Shown here: in pieces, positions 20,136 to 29,329 of the stretch
Position numbering within the stretch: the first letter of the stretch is position 1
Layout: each line of letters opens with the position of its first letter
Origin: Virgibacillus ihumii
GTDB lineage: Bacteria; Bacillota; Bacilli; Bacillales; Amphibacillaceae
NCBI RefSeq assembly: GCF_902726655.1
Contig: NZ_CACVAN010000001.1
Coordinates: 1,054,001-1,118,000, forward strand
DNA: 64,000 nt
Reading direction: 5' to 3'
Notes under the pieces: model-generated
Database searches by the model: none
Told to the model about the DNA's origin: nothing
Seen by the model: the letters and a program-made list of their open reading frames with translations, nothing else
Translations under genes and position numbers: made by a program

Positions 20136-21167
20136 TTATTCACTCTTCTTATTCCATAAATATAAAACATCTGACATTTCGTGGGATAACGTACTTAACA
20201 GGTTAATAACCCTTTTATATTCCATCCTTGTCGGTCCAATGATTGCAATGGTTCCCATCTGCTCTTCATTCAATTGGTAAGTTGCCGTAATCAGACTTAA
20301 ATCCTTTATGGCATCTGCCTTGTTTTCGTGGCCGATTGTTACTTTAATCCCATCGTGTGTTTCTTTAAGCAGCCTGGCAATTTGATCTTCATTTTCCATC
20401 ATAGAATAAAAGGAACGTACTTTATTAATATCATTAAATTCAGGTTGCGTTAAAATATTGGTTTTACCCCCAAAATATAATTTTACCGGATTTTCATTGA
20501 AAAATGCCTGTTTTATATAATTGAACGACTTTTCAAAATCTGAAATATACCGTTTCATCAACACGACGATTTCAGAGTTAAGTTTTTCCGGTAATTGAAT
20601 AAGGGGGACCCCTTGCAACCGGTCATTCAAAATATTAACCATCTTTTCCAGATCGGATGAACTTATTTCTTCCGGTAAGGAAAATGAACGATGTTCAACA
20701 TGACCGTTATCCGTAACTAGTATCACGACTGCATTTTGCGTTGACAAAGTAACAATCTGCAATTGTTTCAGTTTGGTATCCAATACTTCAGGGCCTAATA
20801 TTATCGACGTATAATTCGTAATGTCCGACAGAATTTCAGCAGATTTTTGTGCAATCTGTTCAAATTCGAAAAATCCGTCCTGAATCGAATTATGAATGAA
20901 CTTAATATCACTCCCCGAACTTTTTGGTGCTGCCAAATGATCTACATAATAGCGATATCCTTTTTCAGAAGGAATACGCCCAGAGGATGAGTGTGTTTTT
21001 TCCAGGAAACCCATTTCTTCCAAATCCGCCATCTCATTGCGGATGGTCGCTGAACTGAAAGGAATCTTGCTTTTTTTGGAAATCGCACGTGAACCCACTG
21101 GCTCTGCTGATTCGATGAAATCATCAATAATGACCTGCAAAATCATTAATTGCCTTTCTGTTAACAT
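20136..21167 (-). CDS. hrcA: Heat-inducible transcription repressor HrcA
   Basis: HrcA binds CIRCE and represses its own operon and groESL; its activity depends on GroE. The 343-residue product has an N-terminal winged helix (about 1-75, with SRAISKKSKIPFSSATIRNEM) and the larger C-terminal domain, ending TMEYKR-type motif GPTRMEYKRVINLLSTLS. The ATG at 21167 lies after GAGGTGATC. The CIRCE operator is 14 bases upstream of this start, in the leader. Confidence 0.97.
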   Translation of the reverse strand: MLTERQLMILQVIIDDFIESAEPVGSRAISKKSKIPFSSATIRNEMADLEEMGFLEKTHSSSGRIPSEKGYRYYVDHLAAPKSSGSDIKFIHNSIQDGFFEFEQIAQKSAEILSDITNYTSIILGPEVLDTKLKQLQIVTLSTQNAVVILVTDNGHVEHRSFSLPEEISSSDLEKMVNILNDRLQGVPLIQLPEKLNSEIVVLMKRYISDFEKSFNYIKQAFFNENPVKLYFGGKTNILTQPEFNDINKVRSFYSMMENEDQIARLLKETHDGIKVTIGHENKADAIKDLSLITATYQLNEEQMGTIAIIGPTRMEYKRVINLLSTLSHEMSDVLYLWNKKSE

Positions 21168-21181
21168 GATGATCACCTCTG

Positions 21182-21208
21182 TTAGCACTCTCAATTACCG
21201 AGTGCTAA
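21182..21208. promoter_or_regulatory. CIRCE operator (HrcA binding site)
   Basis: TTAGCACTC, nine spacer bases and GAGTGCTAA: a perfect CIRCE inverted repeat between the hrcA promoter and start codon. It places all seven downstream genes under heat-shock control by HrcA. Confidence 0.98.
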
Positions 21209-21218
21209 TGCTAATAAT

Positions 21219-21247
21219 AAATTATCAAATCCGCTTTTTTTTGTCAA
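21219..21247 (-). promoter_or_regulatory. SigA promoter of the hrcA operon
   Basis: TTGACA (21247-21242) and TAATTT (21224-21219) are 17 bases apart on the minus strand and just upstream of CIRCE. The -35 overlaps the hemW stop codon. Confidence 0.78.
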
Positions 21248-22401
21248 CGCACAAGCTTTAAATCTTCTTCCTCGAGCAGAAATTCCGCAAACACTTCATT
21301 TCCGAATAACAGCCCCTGATCGGTCAGGCAATAATGTCCGCGCTTTTCTGATAACCATCCTTTGTTCATCAGTCTTGCAATAGTATCTCCATACAACTTA
21401 TCACATGGAAAACCAAACTTTTGCTTGAAATGATGCTGGTTAATCCCGCTCAACTTACGCAATCCCAGAAACATTTCTTCTTCCACCATTTCTTTCGGCC
21501 CGATTTTCTCTGTCGATAATACCGGTTTTCCGTTTTGCATAGCCTTTTTCGTGTAGGCGGGCAGCGGACGGATATTACCTGTTCGTTTTCCCGGCAGATA
21601 TCCATGTGCGCCTGCACCAAATCCATAATAATGCTCATTATTCCAGTACGTCAGATTATGCTTGCTTTCATATCCTGTTTTTGCAAAATTACTGATTTCA
21701 TACTGATTAATATTGTTCTTACGCATCGTACTTTTTAAAATTTCATACATTTGAACCTCTGATTCTTGTGGCGGACGGTGCAGCTTACCTTTCTTGTGAC
21801 GCTGATAAAATACCGTTTTGGGTTCAATCTGCAATGCATACGTCGAATAATGCGGGAGATTAAATGAAACAGCTTCCTCTAGCGATTTCTGAAATTGCTC
21901 CACCGTCTGATTCGGCAATGCATAAATCAAATCAATACTAATATTGGAAAAACTATTTTGCTGAAGCAGATTGATTGTTTGATAAACGTCTTTTACTTTA
22001 TGCAAACGGCCTAATTCTTCAAGCATTTGATCATCAAATACTTGGACGCCCAGTGAAATACGGTTCACTCCAAAACTTTTCAGCAGCTTGACTTTTTCCA
22101 CTTCAAAGTCGCCCGGATTCCCTTCGATCGTGTATTCTTCGCAATTTGGAACGTCAAATTTTTGATTGATAAGTTCCAGCAATGACCGAAGCTGCTTCAT
22201 ATTCAATGCTGTAGGCGTCCCCCCGCCGATAAAAATGGTTTTAACCTTATTTTTATTTCCATTAATATTAGTATTTACTTCATTTGTCAGAGCTTCTATA
22301 TATTCTGTAGCCAATTGTTCATTATAAAAGAACTTGGTAAAATCACAATAATGACAAATCTGCTGGCAGAATGGTATATGTATATAAACAGAATTCACCA
22401 T
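21244..22401 (-). CDS. hemW: Radical SAM protein HemW (heme chaperone)
   Basis: HemW resembles oxygen-independent coproporphyrinogen oxidase but in characterised bacteria carries heme to target proteins. The radical SAM cluster cysteines are C12, C16 and C19 (PFCQQICHYC), with the glycine-rich IFIGGGTPTALN motif near residue 60. Length is 385 residues. The ATG at 22401 follows GGAGAGG; a longer reading from 22428 would start inside the hairpin region. It lies between lepA and hrcA, as in B. subtilis. Confidence 0.94.
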   Translation of the reverse strand: MVNSVYIHIPFCQQICHYCDFTKFFYNEQLATEYIEALTNEVNTNINGNKNKVKTIFIGGGTPTALNMKQLRSLLELINQKFDVPNCEEYTIEGNPGDFEVEKVKLLKSFGVNRISLGVQVFDDQMLEELGRLHKVKDVYQTINLLQQNSFSNISIDLIYALPNQTVEQFQKSLEEAVSFNLPHYSTYALQIEPKTVFYQRHKKGKLHRPPQESEVQMYEILKSTMRKNNINQYEISNFAKTGYESKHNLTYWNNEHYYGFGAGAHGYLPGKRTGNIRPLPAYTKKAMQNGKPVLSTEKIGPKEMVEEEMFLGLRKLSGINQHHFKQKFGFPCDKLYGDTIARLMNKGWLSEKRGHYCLTDQGLLFGNEVFAEFLLEEEDLKLVR

Positions 22402-22419
22402 TTTATCCTCTCCAATACA

Positions 22420-22450
22420 TTCAGCCACCGAATAATCCCCGGTGGCTGAA
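22420..22450 (-). other. Strong hairpin between lepA and hemW
   Basis: TTCAGCCACCG and CGGTGGCTGAA form an 11-base stem with a nine-base loop, but no T-tract follows. It may be a weak terminator or a leader hairpin just above the hemW ribosome-binding site. Confidence 0.6.
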
Positions 22451-22478
22451 CAATGCTCAACTTCTTTTCCAATCCGTA

Positions 22479-24287
22479 TTAATCATTGTCCATCTTCAAA
22501 ACAGCCATAAATGCTTCTTGTGGAACTTCAACAGATCCGACCATTTTCATCCGTTTCTTTCCTTCTTTTTGTTTTTCCAGCAATTTTCGTTTCCGGGAAA
22601 TATCGCCGCCATAACATTTGGATAAAACATTTTTCTTCATTGCTTTGATCGTTGAACGCGCGATAATCTTATTACCGATTGCTGCCTGAACCGGCACCTC
22701 AAATTGCTGCCTAGGAATAAGGTCTTTCAATTTATCAACAATATGTTTTCCGCGTTCATAAGCAAAATCCCGATGAACAATGAACGATAACGCGTCTATT
22801 GTTTCCCCATTCAGCAAAATATCCATTTTCACCAGTTTAGACGGTCTGTAGCCTATTAAATCATAATCAAAAGAAGCATATCCTTTCGTTTGTGATTTAA
22901 GCTGGTCAAAAAAGTCATAAACAATTTCAGAAAGCGGGATATGATAAACAACATTCACCCGTATTTCATCCAAGTATTCCATATCGACAAATTGCCCGCG
23001 TTTTTTTTGGGCAATTTCCATAACCGGACCGACAAAATCATTCGGTACCATGATGGTGGCTTTTACAAACGGTTCTCTGATTTCGCCAATCAGCTGCGGA
23101 TCCGGCATCACAGAAGGGTTATCCACTTCGACTATTTCGTCATTGGTCTTTTCCACTTCATAAATAACACTCGGCGCAGTTGTAATTAGCTCAATGTTAA
23201 ATTCTCTTTCGATACGTTCCTGGATAATTTCCATATGTAATAACCCCAAAAACCCGCAGCGAAAACCAAAGCCTAGCGCCTGTGATGTTTCTGCTTCATA
23301 TTGAAGCGAGGAATCATTTAACTCAAGCCGCTCCAGCGCTTCCCGCAAATCATTGTATTTATTTGAATCAATCGGAAACATACCGCAAAATACCATCGGG
23401 TTCAATCGGCGATATCCGGGAAGCGGTTCATTCGCGGGATTATCCGCAAGGGTGATGGTATCCCCGACACGGCTGTCCCCCACGTTTTTGATGGAAGCTG
23501 TCAGAAACCCAACATCTCCAACAGTCAATTCGTCCTTGGCAACTGGTTTTGGTGTGAATACACCTATTTCATTTACTTCAAATTCTTTTCCGGTTGCCAT
23601 CATTCTTATTTTATCGCCAACTTTAACAGATCCTTCTTTAATACAAACATAAGCAATTACTCCCCGGTAAGGATCATATAAGGAATCAAATATGAGTGCT
23701 TTTAAAGAGTCTGCATCATTTCCGGCCGGTGCAGGAATAACGTCAATAATACGTTCCAATATCTCTGGAATCCCGACATTATCCTTTGCTGAAGCATGGA
23801 TGATATCGTTCTTATCAATTCCTATCACATCTTCCAGTTCCTCAGCTACCCTGTCAGGATCGGCATTCGGTAAATCAATTTTGTTTATAACCGGAATAAT
23901 TTCCAACTCATTATCCAAAGCCAGGTAGACATTTGCAAGTGTTTGAGCTTCTATCCCCTGTGCTGCATCAACAACCAAAATTGCCCCCTCACATGCAGCA
24001 AGACTCCTGGAAACTTCATATGTAAAATCAACATGTCCCGGTGTATCAATTAGATGAAACGTATATTCTTCTCCATTCTCACTATCATAATGTAATTGAA
24101 CAGCATTCAGCTTAATAGTGATTCCACGCTCACGTTCCAAGTCCATAGCATCCAGAAACTGTTCTTTCATTTCACGTTGTGTCAATGCTTTTGTATTTTC
24201 AAGAATCCGGTCAGCCAGCGTAGACTTCCCGTGGTCGATATGTGCTATAATCGAAAAATTCCGTACATGACTTTGTTTATTAACCAT
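22479..24287 (-). CDS. lepA: Elongation factor 4 (LepA)
   Basis: A ribosome-associated GTPase able to back-translocate stalled ribosomes and linked to 30S assembly. The 602 residues have G1 AHIDHGKST at 15-23, DTPGHVDF near 80, NKIDLPNAD near 135 and the family-specific C-terminal domain (about 490-602) ending in a lysine-rich region. The ATG at 24287 follows GGAGTGAACG. A clear SigA-type promoter is about 65 bases upstream, so lepA heads its own unit. Confidence 0.98.
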   Translation of the reverse strand: MVNKQSHVRNFSIIAHIDHGKSTLADRILENTKALTQREMKEQFLDAMDLERERGITIKLNAVQLHYDSENGEEYTFHLIDTPGHVDFTYEVSRSLAACEGAILVVDAAQGIEAQTLANVYLALDNELEIIPVINKIDLPNADPDRVAEELEDVIGIDKNDIIHASAKDNVGIPEILERIIDVIPAPAGNDADSLKALIFDSLYDPYRGVIAYVCIKEGSVKVGDKIRMMATGKEFEVNEIGVFTPKPVAKDELTVGDVGFLTASIKNVGDSRVGDTITLADNPANEPLPGYRRLNPMVFCGMFPIDSNKYNDLREALERLELNDSSLQYEAETSQALGFGFRCGFLGLLHMEIIQERIEREFNIELITTAPSVIYEVEKTNDEIVEVDNPSVMPDPQLIGEIREPFVKATIMVPNDFVGPVMEIAQKKRGQFVDMEYLDEIRVNVVYHIPLSEIVYDFFDQLKSQTKGYASFDYDLIGYRPSKLVKMDILLNGETIDALSFIVHRDFAYERGKHIVDKLKDLIPRQQFEVPVQAAIGNKIIARSTIKAMKKNVLSKCYGGDISRKRKLLEKQKEGKKRMKMVGSVEVPQEAFMAVLKMDND

Positions 24288-24351
24288 TCGTGACGTTCAC
24301 TCCTACATGTCTTTTAAAATAGTTGCTTACAGACGTCAACAGCTAGGATTG

Positions 24352-24380
24352 ATTATAGCAATTGCACCACACACATTCAA
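24352..24380 (-). promoter_or_regulatory. SigA promoter of lepA
   Basis: TTGAAT (24380-24375) and TATAAT (24357-24352) are 17 bases apart on the minus strand, about 65 bases above the lepA start codon. Confidence 0.78.
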
Positions 24381-24418
24381 GAACAAAAGCACAGGCACTT
24401 GTTCAAAAGCCATGATAA

Positions 24419-24455
24419 GCTGACTGTTTTATCAGGAACTTCAGCTTTTTTTAAA
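24419..24455. terminator. Hairpin between yqxA and lepA
   Basis: AAGCTGA and TCAGCTT form a stem with a T-run on the plus strand. The neighbouring genes are on the minus strand, where only A-runs and TTATCA follow, so function as a terminator for spoIIP-yqxA is possible but unproven. Confidence 0.4.
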
Positions 24456-24471
24456 GGTAATTTTGTTGTTT

Positions 24472-24505
24472 TCACAAAACCTATAAACTGCGACATAGTA
24501 TTCTT
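24472..24505. repeat. End remnant of the MITE-like element
   Basis: CACAAAACCTATAAACTGCG and the bases following match the complement of the right end of the element at 48796-49021, with one change within ATAAACTGCGACATAGTAT. The opposite end is not seen nearby, so this is a solo end. Confidence 0.7.
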
Positions 24506-24511
24506 AAAAAA

Positions 24512-24811
24512 TCACTCAAAAAACACGTGAATAAATCCGTAAATTATGTCAACGACAATGTTATAGAATCCCTTTACTGTGCTTTCCAGAAAGCTGGCTG
24601 TTTTTTGCGTCAAATTTGGAGGTTGTTCTGCTTTCAATACTTTTTCATCAGTTGTCTGTTGATTAACTGTTATAACCTGTACGTCCTTCATTTGTTCCTG
24701 TTTCACTGTATTCTCTTGCTGCTTACCGGTTTCCCCGCCGCGATCCATGCCAAGTACCAATCCAGTCAGAAAGAAAACAACCAATAACAATAAAACCAAA
24801 ATCGAACGCAT
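24512..24811 (-). CDS. yqxA: YqxA-like DUF3679 protein
   Basis: A 99-residue protein in the position of B. subtilis yqxA, between spoIIP and lepA. It begins with a membrane helix (about residues 3-22) followed by LGMDRGGE, a glutamine and lysine-rich linker (about 28-65) and a hydrophobic C-terminus (about 75-99). The function is unknown. The short distance to spoIIP (21 bases) suggests co-expression during sporulation. Confidence 0.82.
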   Translation of the reverse strand: MRSILVLLLLVVFFLTGLVLGMDRGGETGKQQENTVKQEQMKDVQVITVNQQTTDEKVLKAEQPPNLTQKTASFLESTVKGFYNIVVDIIYGFIHVFFE

Positions 24812-24832
24812 ATTACCAACCTCCTTTATCAG

Positions 24833-26014
24833 TTATTTTGGATTACTCACTTTTTCAGCATCCCAGTAATAGTCACTAAATACGTCCGCTACTGCATCCG
24901 CTGTACGATGTAATTCTTCAAGTGAATTACCAACTCCCCCAACTTCCATCAAAAGTGCATTCCCTGACAAATCCTGGTTATATACACCGTTGCTTCCTTC
25001 TCCTTTTTTAACAATTACACCTCTACTTAACCCTGGGTATCTTTCTTTAAAAAGTTCATTAAGTTTCTTGGCCAAAATTAAATTTTCCCTATAGTTTTCA
25101 TACTTCCCGCCTACAACAAACATGATTCTTGCATAAGGATTCCCATTAATCTTAGTTGTGGTTTCACTTCTTGGCTGTGCATCACGATGGATGTCGATTA
25201 TATACTTGAAATCATCATTCCGGGACATTGCTTTCTGTACCACATTTCTGGATGCAGAATATGCCTGCCAATATTCCCATCCTTTATCATTTAAAATTCC
25301 CATTATATTTTCATCTGCAACAGCTGTACCAATACCATTTTGCTCCAGTTTTTTGGCTAAATAATCACTAATTTTCGTTACATTCACTTTTTTGTGATGA
25401 GCTAAATCCGGATCGTTAACTTCAGGAAGATGCGGTAAAAAGGATTCGGTATTATGTGTATTATAGAGAAAAACAACTTCCTTTTTCCCGGTAGAGTGTT
25501 GACCATCCTTCGAACTGTTTTCACTCGAGTCTTGCTTCTTATCCGAATCGCCTATAACCGCCTTTCTGTCTTCCAACGTTTCATCCACCGGTGGTGACGA
25601 TTCAATGGGCAAATTCGTATAATTCGTTCCTTCACCTGCTACAATTATTTCATATGCAAAATTGGACATCCCTGGAATTTCTTTTCCCAGCAAGCTTCTG
25701 GGGTCATTTGGCTTTATACTTGTCGCCATTTGGAAAAAGGTATCCGGTAAATCAGGTAATGCTTTATCATCCGGATATGCCTCTTTGAATGCCCTGTTTT
25801 CCATTGCCAGCAAATATAAAAATGACGTGCTTTCAATTTCACTTGTCCAATCGGAAATCGTTTCCGATGAAATACGATATGCCGGGGCAACTGTTGTCAA
25901 CAGGCCAATAACAACGAATAAAATAAGAACTGATATCACATAAACGCTACTTCTTCTGTATATTTGCAGAAACCCTTTCCGGTTTTTATTGTTTGGTCCA
26001 TTTCCTGACACCAT
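24833..26014 (-). CDS. spoIIP: Stage II sporulation protein P (amidase/endopeptidase)
   Basis: SpoIIP is the murein hydrolase of the SpoIIDMP machine that thins septal peptidoglycan and drives engulfment. The 393-residue product has an N-terminal membrane helix (about 25-45), a spacer with an acidic serine-rich part (about 165-180), and the catalytic domain with NTHNTESFLPH, DIHRDAQPR and LMEVGGVGN. I chose the ATG at 26014 because AGGGGTGG precedes it at normal spacing. It lies directly below gpr, as in B. subtilis. Confidence 0.96.
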   Translation of the reverse strand: MVSGNGPNNKNRKGFLQIYRRSSVYVISVLILFVVIGLLTTVAPAYRISSETISDWTSEIESTSFLYLLAMENRAFKEAYPDDKALPDLPDTFFQMATSIKPNDPRSLLGKEIPGMSNFAYEIIVAGEGTNYTNLPIESSPPVDETLEDRKAVIGDSDKKQDSSENSSKDGQHSTGKKEVVFLYNTHNTESFLPHLPEVNDPDLAHHKKVNVTKISDYLAKKLEQNGIGTAVADENIMGILNDKGWEYWQAYSASRNVVQKAMSRNDDFKYIIDIHRDAQPRSETTTKINGNPYARIMFVVGGKYENYRENLILAKKLNELFKERYPGLSRGVIVKKGEGSNGVYNQDLSGNALLMEVGGVGNSLEELHRTADAVADVFSDYYWDAEKVSNPK

Positions 26015-26129
26015 CGTTCCACCCCTTCTGAAGAACTCTTTCATAGTAAAATCTATGAAATATCTTCAGAAACTAGAACACATTCTTTTGGATTAACAGA
26101 ATTAATAGAGAAACGAGGCAGGATTGAAC

Positions 26130-27218
26130 CTACCTCGTGTACGACGCAAAATTTTCAACTGTAATGTTTTCGTGCATGGCAGCGTTTAATCCAGTAGCAA
26201 GCAATGTAGCCATATCCTTCATGAATCCATCCACTTCCTTAGGTGTAACCATCAGATTGTGTCCGATTGGTGTGAGCACTTCCTTAATCAATGTTCTTTT
26301 CTCATCCTCAGACAGTCCACCAACAATACCTAAAAAGGTTTTTCGCTGCTCCTCATCAGGTAAATCTTCTTCCGTGAATTTTTTCTCACCAAACGTCATA
26401 CTTGCCGGGGCAAGTGACTTTGAGGGGTTATCTTTTTCCCGCCATTCCCGTCCAAAATGTTTTAAAAGATAATCAATCGTGTCACTGGTAATTGTCACCG
26501 CATCCACAACGGTCGGAACACCAATGGAAAACACTGGTATTCCCAATGTTTCTTTGCTCAGTTCCTTCCGCTTATTGCCAACACCTGAGCCTGGGTGAAT
26601 TCCTGAATCAGCAAGCTGAATCGTCTCATTAACGCGTTCAATCGAACGGGACGCCAAAGCATCAATAGCGATGACAAAATCCGGATTAAACTTTTCCACG
26701 ATCCCAAAAATGATATCGCTCGTTTCCATCCCCGTTACTCCCATTACACCAGGTGTCACTGCTGCAACCGGTCGATACCCTTCGGAAACCGATTCATGAT
26801 CCATCTTAAATAAATGACTGGTTACCAGAACTTTTTCAACACTCATTGGTCCAAGTGCATCAGGTGTAACATTCCAGTTTCCCAGACCCACAACCAGCCC
26901 GTTTGCATCTGCCGGCAAGCCTTCCTGATCAATAAGTCTTTCCAATTCTTCCGCCAGTATTTTTGCAGCAGCTTCCTGCCGCTTTGTATCTTGCCGTTTA
27001 ACACCATCAGCATAAATCGTAATATATGTTCCCGGTTTCTTACCGATAAGCTTTGATCCTTCCTCATCTACTTCAACATTTGATATGCGGATACTGCTTT
27101 CTTCACGTTCCTTAACGGTTACTCCTTTAATTTCCTGTTGTTCATTTTCCTTTTCCACATACATGTCCTTTGCCTCAACGGCCAAGTCCGTTCTTACCTG
27201 ATATTCTTCATTTCTCAT
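26130..27218 (-). CDS. gpr: Germination protease GPR
   Basis: GPR degrades small acid-soluble spore proteins on germination. It is made in the forespore as a zymogen and activates by self-cleavage near the N-terminus; RTDLAVE at residues 9-15 resembles both the cleavage site and its SASP targets. The 362 residues include the conserved [33 protein letters not shown], and [10 protein letters not shown]. The ATG at 27218 has AAGGAG upstream. No SigG promoter could be placed with confidence in the 170-base gap before rpsT. Confidence 0.97.
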   Translation of the reverse strand: MRNEEYQVRTDLAVEAKDMYVEKENEQQEIKGVTVKEREESSIRISNVEVDEEGSKLIGKKPGTYITIYADGVKRQDTKRQEAAAKILAEELERLIDQEGLPADANGLVVGLGNWNVTPDALGPMSVEKVLVTSHLFKMDHESVSEGYRPVAAVTPGVMGVTGMETSDIIFGIVEKFNPDFVIAIDALASRSIERVNETIQLADSGIHPGSGVGNKRKELSKETLGIPVFSIGVPTVVDAVTITSDTIDYLLKHFGREWREKDNPSKSLAPASMTFGEKKFTEEDLPDEEQRKTFLGIVGGLSEDEKRTLIKEVLTPIGHNLMVTPKEVDGFMKDMATLLATGLNAAMHENITVENFASYTR

Positions 27219-27314
27219 TATAAATTACTCCTTCTCATCAGGATTTATTTCTTCTCTATAAAATAGACTTCACCAATAGACAAGAAAACATACAATAATG
27301 TCGGAATGCAGCTA

Positions 27315-27343
27315 TTGAAAAGGTTGTCTTCCTTTGGTAAAAT
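27315..27343 (+). promoter_or_regulatory. SigA promoter of rpsT
   Basis: TTGAAA (27315-27320) and TAAAAT (27338-27343) are 17 bases apart, 49 bases upstream of the rpsT start. Confidence 0.75.
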
Positions 27344-27392
27344 GTCATTTGTTCATTACTAATGAAACGTTATTGTTTTAGGAGGTGAAACA

Positions 27393-27659
27393 ATGGCTAA
27401 TATTAAATCAGCAATTAAACGGGTAGATACAAACAGAACAAAGCAAGAACAAAATTTGCAGTTCAAATCAGATATGCGCACCCAAATTAAGCGCGTTGAG
27501 AAATTAATCGAGGCGAAAGATGCGGAGAATGCAAAGCCTGCATTAAACTTGGCAGTTAAAAAAATTGATAAAGCAATCCAAAAAGGTGTTGTCCATAAAA
27601 ATAATGGAAATCGCCAAAAATCAAGACTCACAAAAAAAGTTAACCAGCTTAGTGCCTAG
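27393..27659 (+). CDS. rpsT: 30S ribosomal protein S20
   Basis: A primary 16S rRNA-binding protein. The 88-residue, lysine-rich alpha-helical sequence begins MANIKSAIKRVDTNRTKQEQ and ends RLTKKVNQLSA. TAGGAGGTG lies eight bases before the ATG. It stands alone on the plus strand between divergent gpr and convergent holA, with its own promoter and a strong terminator. Confidence 0.99.
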   Translation: MANIKSAIKRVDTNRTKQEQNLQFKSDMRTQIKRVEKLIEAKDAENAKPALNLAVKKIDKAIQKGVVHKNNGNRQKSRLTKKVNQLSA

Positions 27660-27666
27660 TATACGT

Positions 27667-27700
27667 GAAAAACGATCCCTTTCGTAAGGATCGTTTTTTT
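27667..27700 (+). terminator. Bidirectional terminator of rpsT and holA
   Basis: AAACGATCC and GGATCGTTT form a nine-base stem with T-runs on both strands. It serves rpsT from the left and probably holA from the right. Confidence 0.93.
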
Positions 27701-27746
27701 TACTGTTTTTCTGTTTTACAATTCACATACATGGATCTTAAAATTT

Positions 27747-28769
27747 TTAAGCAGGTTGGATTAGTTCATACAATAATAATTCGAAAGCAAGTTCTTTCTC
27801 CATTTGCCCCCGTTTGATAGATGCATCTGCTTCTGTTAACCTATCCATAATTTCCTCAAGCCGCCTGACCGAAAATTGCCGTTCGCGATTCATGGCAATT
27901 TTAATAACGTAAGGGTGAACGGCAAGCTGCTTTTGCATCTGGAATTGACTATACCCTTTTTGTTTAAGAAGTTTAACCCGGAGAATCGTCCGGAACTGAA
28001 AAGCCAATAATGCGATCATGCCAATCGGCTCTTCATTCATTTTTTCAAGACTTTTGTATATGGAAATTGCTTTGTGCAAATTCGATTCGATTACCGCATC
28101 GACCAGTCGCAGTGATGAATTATTGGTCGATTGGGATATCAAGCTTTCTGCAACATCTGCAGTTACATGCCCGCCATCGCCTGCAAATAAGGCAAGTTTG
28201 GTTATTTCATTTTGCAGTAATTGCAGGTCACTTGATAACTCGGTTTCCAATATATCAAATGCTTTTTTATCAATGGTAATATTCATGCTTTTGATAAGAT
28301 CCTCGATCCATTTTCCAATTTCATAATCCTTAACCGGCATACACTCTGCAATAGCTCCATTTTTCTTAAACGCTTTGCTGATTTTTTTTCGCGTATCAAT
28401 TTTTTCATATGGCGCGACAAAAACAACCACAGAAAAATCGACCGGCTGTTCCAGATATTGCGATAGCCTGTCCAGGTCATGCTCAAATGGAAGTTTGTCC
28501 GGTTTTGCCTTTAAAAAAGATGGGTTATGAGCAATAATCAGTTTCTTCTCGCCGAAGAAAGGAAACGTTTCGGCATCTGTTACCACTTCCTGCACGGGGG
28601 TCTCGTCCAAATCATACACGGATAAATTTTCATTATCATCGTCAGGAATAACAGCTTTTGTAATGGATTTAACTATATTTTGAATGAAGTAGGATTCAGT
28701 TCCGTATAATAAGTATGCTGGTACAATTTGCTGTTTTTTGGTCTGCTGCAAAACTTCAGTATATGTCAT
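27747..28769 (-). CDS. holA: DNA polymerase III subunit delta
   Basis: HolA (YqeN) is the clamp-loader subunit that opens the beta sliding clamp. The 340-residue sequence has the family N-terminus PAYLLYGTESYFIQNI at about 15-30, a degenerate AAA+ core and the C-terminal collar domain with RRLEEIMDRLTEADASIKRG. I chose the ATG at 28769 since GGAGTG lies eight bases before it; the GTG at 28778 overlaps that site. It lies next to yqzM and the comE operon as in B. subtilis. Confidence 0.95.
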   Translation of the reverse strand: MTYTEVLQQTKKQQIVPAYLLYGTESYFIQNIVKSITKAVIPDDDNENLSVYDLDETPVQEVVTDAETFPFFGEKKLIIAHNPSFLKAKPDKLPFEHDLDRLSQYLEQPVDFSVVVFVAPYEKIDTRKKISKAFKKNGAIAECMPVKDYEIGKWIEDLIKSMNITIDKKAFDILETELSSDLQLLQNEITKLALFAGDGGHVTADVAESLISQSTNNSSLRLVDAVIESNLHKAISIYKSLEKMNEEPIGMIALLAFQFRTILRVKLLKQKGYSQFQMQKQLAVHPYVIKIAMNRERQFSVRRLEEIMDRLTEADASIKRGQMEKELAFELLLYELIQPA

Positions 28770-28778
28770 GCCTTTCAC

Positions 28779-29071
28779 TCCAATTTACGATATATTTAAT
28801 CGTAAATCGTTCAAAGGTGGATAGCAAGCAATTTCTCAAAAAGCTGGAGGAAAATTGAAGCTGCAATTTCCCTCCATGATCTATTTGAACGTTCGCAACC
28901 CAGCCCTAGGAACTGCATTCCAAACGGTATTTACTTATAGGATGACCATCAAGCTCAAAAGTATAGATGTTAACTCTTTCTAATAATGGTGGGAATTCTT
29001 CACGTATAAAATCACTGGTGGATTTTTTTATGTAATTCATTTATACTTGAACTTGTATAGGAGGGGTAGAT
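28779..29071. other. Intergenic region between holA and yqzM
   Basis: This 290-base gap separates divergent holA and yqzM. It holds an imperfect 12-base hairpin (28847-28876: GGAGGAAAATTG with CAATTTCCCTCC) and otherwise AT-rich sequence. No gene, RNA family or clear promoter could be recognised. Confidence 0.6.
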
Positions 29072-29206
29072 ATGAACCAATTTGAAAAAGATGTACAATC
29101 CAAAAACAATGATGTTGTAGATTCAATCATGGGCTTCACTTTCTCATTTCTGTTCTTTGTCCTGATATTTGCTATCGGTGTAACCATTAGTGTTGTCAGC
29201 TCCTGA
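29072..29206 (+). CDS. yqzM: YqzM family small membrane protein
   Basis: A 44-residue protein that matches the position and character of B. subtilis yqzM, between comEC and holA on the opposite strand. The first half is polar (MNQFEKDVQSKNNDVVDSIM), the second half is one membrane helix (residues about 20-41) ending VVSS. TAGGAGGGG precedes the ATG by five bases. The function is unknown. Confidence 0.88.
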   Translation: MNQFEKDVQSKNNDVVDSIMGFTFSFLFFVLIFAIGVTISVVSS

Positions 29207-29245
29207 GAACATCCGCATGCAAAAATAACGTTTCCACCAATGTAA

Positions 29246-29329
29246 ATAAGCTTGAAGCAGAAAGAGACGGATTATTTCCAGTCTCTTTTATTATTTCCCA
29301 TGATTTAACCATCATCTGCTTCAGCTTAT
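29246..29329. terminator. Nested bidirectional terminator of yqzM and comEC
   Basis: An inner hairpin, AAAGAGAC with GTCTCTTT (29261-29288), is enclosed by an outer inverted repeat of about 15 bases (ATAAGCTTGAAGCAGA with TCTGCTTCAGCTTAT, one base missing). The outer arm includes part of the comEC stop region. T-rich tracts follow the inner stem in the plus direction. Confidence 0.8.

Noticed and set aside
27219..27314. SigG promoter for gpr
   Set aside because: Several partial matches on the minus strand but none with both elements at correct spacing.
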